Shown here: in pieces, positions 10,235 to 18,711 of the stretch
How positions within the stretch are numbered: the first letter of the stretch is position 1
Layout of the letters: each line of letters opens with the position of its first letter
Notes under the pieces: generated by a model
The model's input: only the letters and a program-made list of their open reading frames with translations
The model's database searches: none
What the model was told of the DNA's origin: nothing
Translations under genes and position numbers: made by a program
Assembly (NCBI GenBank): GCA_012517905.1
Contig: JAAYUE010000066.1
Location: forward strand, 1 to 48,986
DNA: 48,986 nt
From: Clostridiales bacterium
GTDB lineage: Bacteria > Bacillota > Clostridia > Christensenellales > CAG-138
Reading direction: 5' to 3'

Positions 10235-11311
10235 TTATTTGTTCCGCAGCAAATCTTCCGCTATCTGCGCAATCACCTGCTCAAACTTTCCTTCCAATAT
10301 CTTCATGGAAGACGAAAACATTAGGTTCAGCGGATAGTCGAAATTTTCAACATTACAGCCACAAATATCGCGCCAGCCGTTTTCTGCGCCGAGATTTGGC
10401 ACACGCTCGCGCATATGAACCGAGCTGTCCATATAGCCGTACATCCGTTTCCCCAGCTGATATGCCATACCGCATTCGAATGCAGTGTCGCTTTCGGGCT
10501 CCCAGCCGTGAAAGTCATTGAGGTTGGCAACGATGATGTCGCAGTCGTGGACGTGGTTTTGGTTTCGCTCCAATGTCCGATATGCGCGGGTATAGGGATC
10601 ATCACACTCATCCTGCCGGCCATCCATCGGCGTAACGACAGTATATCCGTATGCGTCACAGACTCGCTTCATCATCATATATCTTTGCTGTGCGTCAGCA
10701 TCGTAGCGTTCAGGCCCGGCGAAGTATAGTACCGGTTTCCGTTTGTCGCCTGTAGGCGCCGACTTCGGCGGCTTCATGGCAGACACCTCGCCTCTTTTTC
10801 GTGACTCTTCCAAGTCCGTCAGATAAAGCTTCAAACAATCCCAAAATCCGCCCTCGATAATCTTCGTGGAACCAACCACGTTCGGTGAAAACGGCAGATC
10901 CCAATAGGGCAGAACACGGCCTTTTCGGTCGTATGGCAGCCCATCGCGCAATACGAGTCCCTGATACTTCCACTTCATATCACGCTTATCGCGCGTATAA
11001 CCATAGCACGCGATGCCTCTGGCATACGCCATGCCGATTTCAAACACGCTTCCGGCGTCCACTTCGGGTCCGCGGAAAAATTCGAGGTCGCACAGAATCG
11101 CCGTCGAGCGGTTCATGCTGTCCGCACAGTTTTGAAAAATCGCATCGGCATTTTCCCGCAGGTCCTCATGATCCAGTTTTAACGGCATGTCGTTCGGCAA
11201 AGATACGGAAAATCCGTTTGCTTCCGCCAACCGACGCATGGCGTTGAGTTGATCAAATCCGCCGGTATAGAAGCACTCGGGTCCTGCAATGTAAATACAT
11301 TCACGATTCAT
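10235..11311 (-). CDS. Double-domain nucleoside 2-deoxyribosyltransferase family protein
   Basis: Two copies of the nucleoside 2-deoxyribosyltransferase fold (PF05014-like) lie in tandem. Each begins with a strand motif, YIAGPE near residue 7 and YFAGPE near residue 196. Each carries the D-x-G/T-x-x-FE-x-GMA motif with the catalytic-type Glu (about residues 91 and 279). Family members swap bases between deoxynucleosides or hydrolyse N-glycosidic bonds, usually as oligomers of single-domain chains about 150 residues long, so this is a fusion. It is the last gene of the operon, just after the nucleoside hydrolase. An ATG at 11332 is also possible, but it lacks a ribosome binding site; AGAGG lies 11 bases before the ATG at 11311. 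The substrate is not known. Confidence 0.8.
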   Translation of the reverse strand: MNRECIYIAGPECFYTGGFDQLNAMRRLAEANGFSVSLPNDMPLKLDHEDLRENADAIFQNCADSMNRSTAILCDLEFFRGPEVDAGSVFEIGMAYARGIACYGYTRDKRDMKWKYQGLVLRDGLPYDRKGRVLPYWDLPFSPNVVGSTKIIEGGFWDCLKLYLTDLEESRKRGEVSAMKPPKSAPTGDKRKPVLYFAGPERYDADAQQRYMMMKRVCDAYGYTVVTPMDGRQDECDDPYTRAYRTLERNQNHVHDCDIIVANLNDFHGWEPESDTAFECGMAYQLGKRMYGYMDSSVHMRERVPNLGAENGWRDICGCNVENFDYPLNLMFSSSMKILEGKFEQVIAQIAEDLLRNK

Positions 11312-11333
11312 CTTTCCATTATCCTCTTCCATC

Positions 11334-12284
11334 TCAGGCCAGGATCAAAGACATCAACAGCTTCAGGAAGCGCTCGTAATCCGCCCATACCGCGATATCC
11401 AGCAACGGCAAATCCGTCCAGACATGATGATGCCGTCCGTCACGAATGGTCATGCCAAGCGTCAATCCGTCCTTCGTTTCTACGCCTGCATGATAGGGCT
11501 TCGTATCGATCAGGGTCGGATCGATCGCAAGCCCAACGGCAAGGCAGTCGATCACCGTACAGTATGCCTCAAAACCCCTCGCGTTTACAAACCGTATCGC
11601 CTGCTTCAGAAAGCGCGCCTCCGGCTTTTCACTCGCTTCAAGCGCGCGCATATCGGCATCCGTAAAATTGACGCAGAAGTGCGTCGCGACATCCAAACCG
11701 ATCAACGTTAGCGGAGCTCCCGATCGATATACGATATCCGCGGCTTCCGGGTCCACATACACATTCCATTCGCTTTGCGGCGTGTCCCCTGTTGCGTTTA
11801 AAAATGCGTATTCGTTCAAGCCGAACATCCCCGAGATTGCGATAATTCGACCGATCAACGGTATGATTTCCGGTGCTTTGACCATCGCCATCGCAAGGTT
11901 TGTCATCGGCGCGGTGCACAATATCGTCACTTCATGAGGATGGCACTTTATCGTTTCGACGATCAGGTCGACAGCATGCAGAGCATTCAACTGCGTTTTG
12001 GGTTCCGGAAGGTTATTTTCAGCCTGTCCGTCAGCCCCGTGCGTAAACGGATCCTTCGGCGAGCGACGCACCATGGGTTGCGCCATGCCCCGCGCCACCG
12101 GAATATCGGTACGCCCGATCATCTCCAGTGTCTTGAGTGCATTTTTGCTCGTTACGTCTACCGGATAGTTCCCGTTGACGCATGTCACCGCAACCAGAGA
12201 CAGCGCCGGCGATTTCACCGCCATTACAATCGCCAGCGAATCGTCCATGCCCGGGTCGCAATCGATCAATATCTTCTTTGCCAT
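11334..12284 (-). CDS. Inosine/uridine-preferring nucleoside hydrolase family protein
   Basis: At 316 residues the length is normal for ribonucleoside hydrolases, which split the N-glycosidic bond of nucleosides to base and ribose. The Ca2+-binding motif DCDPGMDD is at residues 8-15, HGADG at 82-86, and the ribose-binding EWNVYVDPEAA region at about 172-182. The usual C-terminal HD motif reads I245-D246: the Asp that binds calcium is kept, while the His that often acts as general acid is replaced by Ile. That His varies between family groups, so activity on a different base or by another acid is possible. The gene sits between yjbQ-like and deoxyribosyltransferase genes in the operon. Confidence 0.85.
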   Translation of the reverse strand: MAKKILIDCDPGMDDSLAIVMAVKSPALSLVAVTCVNGNYPVDVTSKNALKTLEMIGRTDIPVARGMAQPMVRRSPKDPFTHGADGQAENNLPEPKTQLNALHAVDLIVETIKCHPHEVTILCTAPMTNLAMAMVKAPEIIPLIGRIIAISGMFGLNEYAFLNATGDTPQSEWNVYVDPEAADIVYRSGAPLTLIGLDVATHFCVNFTDADMRALEASEKPEARFLKQAIRFVNARGFEAYCTVIDCLAVGLAIDPTLIDTKPYHAGVETKDGLTLGMTIRDGRHHHVWTDLPLLDIAVWADYERFLKLLMSLILA

Positions 12285-12329
12285 GCTTTTTTCCCTTCAT
12301 CCCCGCCGTGCTTAAATCGTCTGATCGGA

Positions 12330-12734
12330 TCAGTCGGCTTGTACTTTGATAAAATATTCCCGTTTTCTCGGGCCGTCGAATTCCAGAAAGTAGATGCCCT
12401 GCGAGTGGCCAATCAGCAATTCCCCTTCATGAACAATGAGCGCAAGAGAAGCGCCGATGAGCGAGGACTTCACATGCCCCGCGGCATCCTGCGGCGTATC
12501 ATGCTGATGCTTAAAGTCTATTCTCGTAGGAATCAGGCGACAGATCTCATCCTGCAGATCAAGAAACCCATTCGGGTCCCAAAATGACGTTATGGTGAGC
12601 GCCGCTGTCGTATGCGGAATTGTCACAAGGCAAATCCCCTCTTTTACGCCGCTCGTCTCGACAAACGTCTTGACCTCTTCCGTGATGGACACCACATCCC
12701 GGTCTTTTGTTTCAATTTTTACCTGTTTCAGCAT
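12330..12734 (-). CDS. YjbQ / UPF0047 family protein
   Basis: This is a short protein of about 134 residues with the signature of the YjbQ family (UPF0047). It shows HTTAALTI near the N-terminus, a central Asp/His-rich segment ending in AAGHVKSSLIG, and LIGHSQGIYFLEFDGPRKR near the C-terminus. YjbQ from E. coli has weak thiamin phosphate synthase activity; the true role of the family is unsettled. The ATG at 12734 was chosen over the one at 12752 because GGAGGA lies 4-5 bases before it. It is an odd partner for nucleoside-salvage genes. Confidence 0.85.
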   Translation of the reverse strand: MLKQVKIETKDRDVVSITEEVKTFVETSGVKEGICLVTIPHTTAALTITSFWDPNGFLDLQDEICRLIPTRIDFKHQHDTPQDAAGHVKSSLIGASLALIVHEGELLIGHSQGIYFLEFDGPRKREYFIKVQAD

Positions 12735-12770
12735 GTTTCCTCCGCCGATCATTTGAAAGCATCGATTTTA

Positions 12771-13520
12771 CTATTTACAGAACTGATCCATCCACAGCTC
12801 TTGCAGTGGCGGAATCTTCTCGCGCATGCCGGGCGCCAACAGACTCCAGTAAACTCCGTTTTGAGGCTTCGGAAACTCGTTTCGAGTGCGGATTACGCGC
12901 GTCGGCGTCACGATATAATCAATCGCAGTATCGTACGGCTCCACCGTGACGTCCACGTCCACCACCTGGCAGTCATGCCCGACACAAAACACTGGCGTGT
13001 CGATGTTTACCACCCCGATGGTGAAAAAAAACGCCCACTCCAGATCGAAATATCCGTGCCCTTTGCCAAAGCGGATGCCGCTCGGCGTGATTGCGGAGGC
13101 GCCGGTCACCATCATGTCGATGTTGTCGAATTGTTCACGAATGCTTTTCAGCGTCATGTGCTTCCAGAAGCGCTGCACGCCGTCTAACGTGGACGCCAGC
13201 TCCTCTTTCCCCGCAGGCACCCATTCCGGGCGAAGCAGAAACACACCGCGGGAAATGCTGTAGTTCGTCATCAGTATCGTTTTTTTATCCCGAATCGCCT
13301 GTTCACGAAAGCATTCCAGATTGTTGTCGGGCGTAATAAAGATCACACTGGCGTTTTTGTAGATTTCGGTTTCACAGAGATTCTTTGCACAAAGGTCGCT
13401 GCCCTCGTAATCTGTAATGAACTCCGCAAAGTCCCAGCTGAATCTCGAATCCGGCCGGGCGACTTTGCGCAATTGCTCCCAGATCATCACTCTCGCCGTT
13501 TTGGCATCCATTTTTTCCAT
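12771..13520 (-). CDS. 5-formyltetrahydrofolate cyclo-ligase-like protein
   Basis: About 249 residues, with the NagB/RpiA-like fold of the methenyltetrahydrofolate synthetase family. The nucleotide-binding motif GIRFGKGHGYFDLEW is at residues 148-162, and GHDCQVVDVDV followed by DYIVTP comes near residues 181-206. This pattern fits the MTHFSD-like branch rather than the classic Fau enzyme. True cyclo-ligases convert 5-formyl-THF to methenyl-THF with ATP. In a nucleoside-catabolic operon the substrate could well be different. The ATG at 13520 has AAGGAG 9 bases upstream; a longer frame to 13631 would overlap the upstream gene and has no such site. Confidence 0.75.
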   Translation of the reverse strand: MEKMDAKTARVMIWEQLRKVARPDSRFSWDFAEFITDYEGSDLCAKNLCETEIYKNASVIFITPDNNLECFREQAIRDKKTILMTNYSISRGVFLLRPEWVPAGKEELASTLDGVQRFWKHMTLKSIREQFDNIDMMVTGASAITPSGIRFGKGHGYFDLEWAFFFTIGVVNIDTPVFCVGHDCQVVDVDVTVEPYDTAIDYIVTPTRVIRTRNEFPKPQNGVYWSLLAPGMREKIPPLQELWMDQFCK

Positions 13521-13546
13521 ATATAGAGCTCCTTTTCGGTTATATG

Positions 13547-14704
13547 CTATTTCAGAACGGATTTTCGGATTACGATACGGCTGTTGCGAATACAAGCCGC
13601 TCCGTCCGCGAACTGCCAGGGGCCCTTGCAACCGCGCCCGTATTCTTCGCCGATTTCTTCGGAGAGATACCCTGCAAGCAGAGCCAGCGGTACAAACTGC
13701 GTTACCGGCATCGTAATCTGCGTGCCCGTATGCGGGACCAAAACGATCGTTCCGTGTTTAATCGGCTCCTCCAGTTCGCCATCCGTCACGACAAGCAACG
13801 GTCTGCCCAGTTCTTCGGCATAGCGGATCGTCTCGCTGACGCGGCTGAACGCGGGGTTTGTCGTATTGGCAACGACGATCGTGCCCGTTTTCTCGATATC
13901 TCGCACGAAAAAGTTGAGATGCAGCCATTCTTCCGAATCCACACAGGAGGAGTGCTTTCCGGTCGCCTCCAAAATTTTCGCGTGGCCGTAAAATGCCGCT
14001 GCGTAATCGAACCCGCTTCCGATGAAATCGAATGCGCGCATATCCCGCCAGCGCCGCGCCGTTTCTTTCGCTGTCGCATCCATCCGGGGAAGCAACCGCT
14101 CCAGCACGTCCGCCTGCGTCAGAATATCCTGCCGGTACTCGTTCGCCAGGTCCATCGTAACGCGTCCGCATACCTCCGAAATTCGAATGGCAAGAAGCAA
14201 CAGCGACAACACCGAAACAAGGTAGGAGCGTACGCCCGGCGCGGACTCAAACGGCGATATCTGCAGTTGCAGCAGTCTCTTCGCGCTTGTTCCGAGCGGA
14301 GAGTTCGGATTGGACGTGATGCCGACGGTGAACCCGCCATGCTCGTTGACAAAACGCACCGCCTCCGCAACGCGCGACACCGCGCCCGAGTTGCTGATGG
14401 CGAATACAATCGGATTATTCGGCGCAAAGCCGACCTGCTTCGGGTGATAATAGCGCGCAAGGTCCAGCGGCTCAACCACCTCCGTCGGAATCTCAGTCAG
14501 CAGTTCGAAGATATGTTTCATGGAAAGCGCCGCGGCATAGGAATCTCCGCAGCCGGTCAACAGGATTCGCTGGATCGAAAAGATCTCCGGCGTGGAAAGT
14601 AAGCTCCTCGTCTTCGGCTCCAAAATCGCATACTGCTCTCGAATTAGTTGCGGAATGCTCCAGGCCTGGCGGCACATGGGGTTCGTGATGTTGTTTGAAT
14701 CCAT
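13547..14704 (-). CDS. Double SIS-domain sugar-phosphate isomerase/deaminase-like protein
   Basis: The 385-residue protein carries two SIS domains, as in the isomerase half of GlmS and in AgaS or FrlB-type enzymes. Domain 1 has LLTGCGDSYAAAL near residue 48 and the phosphosugar loop AISNSGAVSRVAEA near residue 102. Domain 2 has FDFIGSGFDYAAA and SEEWLHLNFF, which corresponds to the region that carries catalytic residues in this group. Such enzymes act on keto- or amino-sugar phosphates. Here it could process the product of one of the two PfkB kinases. It abuts the phosphorylase gene (stop and start meet at 14704/14705), so translation is probably coupled. Confidence 0.8.
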   Translation of the reverse strand: MDSNNITNPMCRQAWSIPQLIREQYAILEPKTRSLLSTPEIFSIQRILLTGCGDSYAAALSMKHIFELLTEIPTEVVEPLDLARYYHPKQVGFAPNNPIVFAISNSGAVSRVAEAVRFVNEHGGFTVGITSNPNSPLGTSAKRLLQLQISPFESAPGVRSYLVSVLSLLLLAIRISEVCGRVTMDLANEYRQDILTQADVLERLLPRMDATAKETARRWRDMRAFDFIGSGFDYAAAFYGHAKILEATGKHSSCVDSEEWLHLNFFVRDIEKTGTIVVANTTNPAFSRVSETIRYAEELGRPLLVVTDGELEEPIKHGTIVLVPHTGTQITMPVTQFVPLALLAGYLSEEIGEEYGRGCKGPWQFADGAACIRNSRIVIRKSVLK

Positions 14705-15631
14705 TCAGATACTCTCCCTGTCGTTCAGCTTCGGGTACCAGTTCGGTTTGCTCCCCTTCTGCCGATCCATTTCGCTTAAAGCAGCACAGCCTTCGAGCAC
14801 GACATCCAGCGCGTAGTTGTGGCCGATGCCCTCGGTAAAACGCTTACCCGTGCACATGTTATCGGACACGGAGCAAACCGACCCGCCGCGCCTGCCGAAC
14901 AATGCAGAAAGCGTGATGATCGCGGAGGATTCACGGTCTCCGTTGAGACAACCCGCGCGATTATAGATCGCCGCGTGTTCGATGTTTCTCGGCTGCAGAT
15001 AGCCGCCAACGCCGGGTCGCCCACCGCCGACATAATCGCTGTCGCACGAGACCGTTACGCCGACGTGGTATCGGCAGCCGACCTCCTCTGCCGCCTGCAC
15101 CATCGCCAGCACCACCTCGTAGTGGGCCGCGGCGGGATATCCCGCATCGATATATGCGCGCGTCATCCCCTCCCCCCGCACCGCGCCGGAGGCGATCACC
15201 AGATCGCCGGGCTCCACATGATCGCCGAACCCACCGGACCCACCGAGACGAATGAATGTTCCCGCGTCGGTATACTCCAGATAGTCGTAGAGGATCATCT
15301 CCATCTCCGGCGCACCGCTGCCGCCGCTGACTGCGGTGATGTGCGCGCCCTTATACCAGCCCGAGTATGAGGTGAACATGCCGGACTGGCCGATCAGTTC
15401 CGCGTGTTCCAGCCGGTCCGCAACCACTTTTGCCGGATCGTCGCCATATGCGCAGAGCGCGTCCCGCACGAGGACGATCACGAAATCCCCGACCTTTCCC
15501 GGATCGATCTGCGTCAACGCCGGGCGCCCGTTAATCAGAAACCCGCGCGGCGGCACATTGTTATAATATGGATAATCCTTATGGATTTGTTTAATCGAAG
15601 GTTTATTTCGCATTTCTTCGCTTTTCAGCAT
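14705..15631 (-). CDS. Nucleoside phosphorylase family protein
   Basis: About 308 residues of the PNP/uridine phosphorylase fold (PNP_UDP_1). TFIRLGGSGGF near residue 120 matches the phosphate-binding IRxGT/S-G-G segment. GAVRGEGMTRAYID and the later DRESSAIITLSALFGRRGG match the substrate-binding face, with E as the likely ribose-binding residue. These enzymes split nucleosides with phosphate to base and ribose 1-phosphate. The ATG at 15631 is preceded by AAGGAG 8 bases upstream and overlaps the stop of the upstream kinase gene by 7 bases (ATGCTGA), a sign of coupled translation. Which base it prefers cannot be told. Confidence 0.8.
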   Translation of the reverse strand: MLKSEEMRNKPSIKQIHKDYPYYNNVPPRGFLINGRPALTQIDPGKVGDFVIVLVRDALCAYGDDPAKVVADRLEHAELIGQSGMFTSYSGWYKGAHITAVSGGSGAPEMEMILYDYLEYTDAGTFIRLGGSGGFGDHVEPGDLVIASGAVRGEGMTRAYIDAGYPAAAHYEVVLAMVQAAEEVGCRYHVGVTVSCDSDYVGGGRPGVGGYLQPRNIEHAAIYNRAGCLNGDRESSAIITLSALFGRRGGSVCSVSDNMCTGKRFTEGIGHNYALDVVLEGCAALSEMDRQKGSKPNWYPKLNDRESI

Positions 15632-16536
15632 TGCTGTTCTCCTTTTCGCATCCCGGCAAACGCCGCTTTTGCGGCAGCCATCGCCGCATTGTCGATCACC
15701 GGCGGGCCGTATTGCCGGATACAGACTGAAGCGCTGATGCTGCCGAGAAGTCCGCATTCATATGCGTTGAATCCCTCGCAAAAGCCATATAACACGGCCG
15801 CGCTCGCGCTGTTGCCAGCACCCGTGGGATCAACCACACGCTCCACGGGCGCACAGGGGATTTCCGTCACGCCGCGCGGTGTGATGACCACAGCACCCTG
15901 CGCCCCGCGCCGAAAGTAAACCATAGGCAATCCCCAGCGCACGAGCGCGCCGATTGCGCGCTGTTCGCTCGTCGTATCAAACAAGGCCATCGCTTCGGTG
16001 CGATTGATGGAGAATATATCGCATTCTTCCGCACGGCGCATGACTTCGGCGTATCGCTCCGGCTTCGCCGCGTCTGCGTTGATTTCCCAAAGCAGACGGA
16101 ATCCCATCCTCTGCCGGTATTCGAGCAGCCGATCCCAGAACGCCTCCGACAAATCCTTAAACAGATAAACACCCTTGCCTCCGGCGGCATGGCGGGCGAT
16201 CTCGTCCGCCGTCGCCTCCAGGCGCAGATAGTGCTCCAATCCGTATTCCGGCGTTTCCACACGCTCGCCATTCTCAAAATAGCGGATGTTTGAAATCGCC
16301 GTATGCTCGTCCTTTGTCATGAGCCCGCTCGTGTCCGCTCCGCTTTTTTGCAGCCAGCCCCCGAAGATCGCCGGAAAATCCTCTCCAACGCCGGTGATCA
16401 GGCGGCAGGACTCCGTCCAGAGGCGCAGTCCGCTCCAGGCGTAGATGCCCGCGCCGCCGAGCCGAAACCCGATGTCTTCGCCCGATGCAAGACGAATATG
16501 GTCTGCAACCGCCGTTGAAACCGCCGCGTAATCCAT
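15625..16536 (-). CDS. PfkB-family kinase with Asn at the catalytic-base position
   Basis: The 303-residue protein has the ribokinase/PfkB fold: GGAGIYAWSGLRL near residues 27-39, ITGVGEDF near 47, and the C-terminal anion-hole motif DPTGAGN at 236-242. In most PfkB kinases the last residue is the catalytic-base Asp (GAGD); here it is Asn242. A few relatives such as MAK32-type proteins also carry Asn, so this may be a defined subgroup with altered chemistry or a binding protein. The N-terminus is a little short. It is tightly packed between the ADP-ribosylglycohydrolase-like gene (4-base gap) and the phosphorylase gene (7-base overlap). Confidence 0.8.
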   Translation of the reverse strand: MDYAAVSTAVADHIRLASGEDIGFRLGGAGIYAWSGLRLWTESCRLITGVGEDFPAIFGGWLQKSGADTSGLMTKDEHTAISNIRYFENGERVETPEYGLEHYLRLEATADEIARHAAGGKGVYLFKDLSEAFWDRLLEYRQRMGFRLLWEINADAAKPERYAEVMRRAEECDIFSINRTEAMALFDTTSEQRAIGALVRWGLPMVYFRRGAQGAVVITPRGVTEIPCAPVERVVDPTGAGNSASAAVLYGFCEGFNAYECGLLGSISASVCIRQYGPPVIDNAAMAAAKAAFAGMRKGEQQC

Positions 16537-16540
16537 AGCC

Positions 16541-18679
16541 TTAACGTGCGGTCACGGCGAACGTGCTGGCGACAATGGCGCCTTCGTCCGCAACATAACC
16601 TGCGGCACCAGTCCTGAACTCTGTATCCGCAGCATGCACAACGAGCTTGCCGTCGATATACATGGACAAGGCTTCCCCCTCGACTTCAAAGCGAACATCA
16701 TGCCAGTCGCCCTCGGCATAGCTCTGCTCCGACGTTGCAAGCACCGTTAGTTCGCCGCCCTTGCGCTTTATAATCTGATAACTGCCATCGCGGAATACGG
16801 CGGCATAGTAGCGCCGGTGCCCTTTTGCGCGCGCAACCAAACCGGCGTACTTTGCATGCACAAACTGAATTCTGGAAGCGACCGCGTAGTCGTCCCACTC
16901 CGTCGTGCCAATCGTCAAAACGCCGTTACGCTCGGGATGCGAAATGGCAAACGTGGCAAGGTAATCCGGGCCGGTATGCTTTGTGCTGTTCATAAACGCT
17001 ATCATCCATTTCGTACGGATCACGAACGGGCTGATCCCGGGCGTCAATTCATTTGCCTTGCCCATATAGAAGCGCTTCGGGGACCCCTTCCAATCCAGCG
17101 TGCGCAGTACGATTTCGCCATCCTTGCGTTCATCTGAGCTAAGCCGGATGCCAAGGCGGTAGATCGCGCGCCCATGTGTGTCCGGCACCTCCCACTCCAG
17201 CGTGTTCTCGCCCTTCTCAAGGGAAAATACCTGCTCGCCGAGCATCGTGTCGATCTCGTCGTTTGCATCGTAATAGTCGATGAAAAACCGCAGTTCGGGG
17301 TTCGTGCGTTGCCGGCAATCCACCACGGCGCGCACGGTTTGGCCGGAATAAAGCGCTGGACTTGCATATACCTCAAAATAACTCGTATCCGGCGCGGCCT
17401 TCGGCGAAGGGTCGACATAGGTCTGCACGGAGACGTCCGCCGTGACGCCGCCGGAAACGCCGGAATAGGCGATTGCAAGACCGGGTTTGTCCCCGGAGGT
17501 TTGTGCGTTGCAAACCGCTTTCACAGCCTGCCCGAACGTGTGCGACGGGTGCGGCATAAACCCCTGTACGCTGCCCGGATATTCAAACGCGTACCGCGCC
17601 GTCGGCAGGGCGATCGACTCGCCGTTGAGCGCGGCCGCCGCGCGCAGAATTTTTCGCGCCTCGCGCACCGCGTCGAAAATGCAGTCTCCCCCGTCCGTAC
17701 TCACGACATACATCCGGTCCGCAACCGGCCCGCGCATATCCGTGTCGGCGTTGATGCTGTCTAGTCCGAGCCGGATGGCGTTCAGGCAACCGGTGTTCGC
17801 CGCATTGCAGTCGGTATCCCAGCCCGCCGAAACCGCAATGGCGACGCTCTTTCGAAAATCGTCTCCTCCCATTTTCAGGGCCATGATCACGGAGAGATGG
17901 TTCGGCACCATCGGGCAGTTGCCCTGATATCTTGCGTAGTTATGGTGTTCCTCGATCCAATCACGCACCTCTCTCCAGTCGTTTGCCGCGTCGCATTTGG
18001 CGATTACATCGTCCAGCAAGGCGTTGAGTTGTTTTCCGTAGGCATTATCTCCGATATACTGCCTGCATTCCCGCAGCAGCACGTCCACATCCCGCTCGAC
18101 AAACGCCATCGATTCCAGCGCCGCGAGATACACCGCGCACTCGATCGCAATGCCGTCGTGGCTGACCATGGCCGCCTGCCGCGCCATTTTCGCCGCGCGG
18201 GCCGGGTTGGCTGGGTTTGCCATCGCCCAGGTATCAATGAAAATCTGGGAACCGATCTGCTCCGCAATCGCCATGCCGTTTTGCTCGCCGGACCCGCTCG
18301 CGGGCGGTTGAATACCGGCTTTCAGGCGAAGGTAAGCGGAGTGCTCGGTAGAGCGGGCAAGCCCGCCCCACCAGAGAATCGTCTTGTCCTCGACGATGTA
18401 GTTCAGCCAGGCCTCGCCGACCTGCTCCGCCGTGATATTTTCCGGATAACCGTTGTCCTCCAGCGCGCGGTAAAACACAAATGTCCCGGAGATGTCGTCG
18501 TCCGGCACGATGAACGGCGCGCCCGTTTCGTGCGCCACATAATAGTCGACGTATCCAAAGCGACTGCGAATCGCATCGTAGCTCCAGCCCTCGACAGGAC
18601 GCCCCATGTATACGCCAATGATCTTGCCCAGAACGCCCGCGTAGATTTTGTCGCTGTACTTCATAACACTCATAATCAT
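16541..18679 (-). CDS. ADP-ribosylglycohydrolase-family protein with C-terminal lectin-like domain
   Basis: This 712-residue protein has two parts. Residues about 8-345 match the ADP-ribosylglycohydrolase (ARH/DraG) family: a helical fold with an Asp triplet D60-D62 in VPDDDISGT and the metal motif SAGWDTDCNAANTG near residue 295. After a linker, residues about 550-712 form a beta-rich segment that looks like a concanavalin A/LamG-like jelly roll, with DWHDVRFEVEG and ALSMYIDGK. ARH enzymes remove ADP-ribose from proteins or split related N- and O-glycosidic bonds. With an importer and kinases alongside, a role on a ribosylated small molecule is more likely than protein de-modification. No signal peptide is present. 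A second ATG at 18673 is equally well placed behind GAGGA. Confidence 0.75.
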   Translation of the reverse strand: MIMSVMKYSDKIYAGVLGKIIGVYMGRPVEGWSYDAIRSRFGYVDYYVAHETGAPFIVPDDDISGTFVFYRALEDNGYPENITAEQVGEAWLNYIVEDKTILWWGGLARSTEHSAYLRLKAGIQPPASGSGEQNGMAIAEQIGSQIFIDTWAMANPANPARAAKMARQAAMVSHDGIAIECAVYLAALESMAFVERDVDVLLRECRQYIGDNAYGKQLNALLDDVIAKCDAANDWREVRDWIEEHHNYARYQGNCPMVPNHLSVIMALKMGGDDFRKSVAIAVSAGWDTDCNAANTGCLNAIRLGLDSINADTDMRGPVADRMYVVSTDGGDCIFDAVREARKILRAAAALNGESIALPTARYAFEYPGSVQGFMPHPSHTFGQAVKAVCNAQTSGDKPGLAIAYSGVSGGVTADVSVQTYVDPSPKAAPDTSYFEVYASPALYSGQTVRAVVDCRQRTNPELRFFIDYYDANDEIDTMLGEQVFSLEKGENTLEWEVPDTHGRAIYRLGIRLSSDERKDGEIVLRTLDWKGSPKRFYMGKANELTPGISPFVIRTKWMIAFMNSTKHTGPDYLATFAISHPERNGVLTIGTTEWDDYAVASRIQFVHAKYAGLVARAKGHRRYYAAVFRDGSYQIIKRKGGELTVLATSEQSYAEGDWHDVRFEVEGEALSMYIDGKLVVHAADTEFRTGAAGYVADEGAIVASTFAVTAR

Positions 18680-18711
18680 TTATCCTCAGTCTTCCATTTA
18701 CTATCCTTTTA

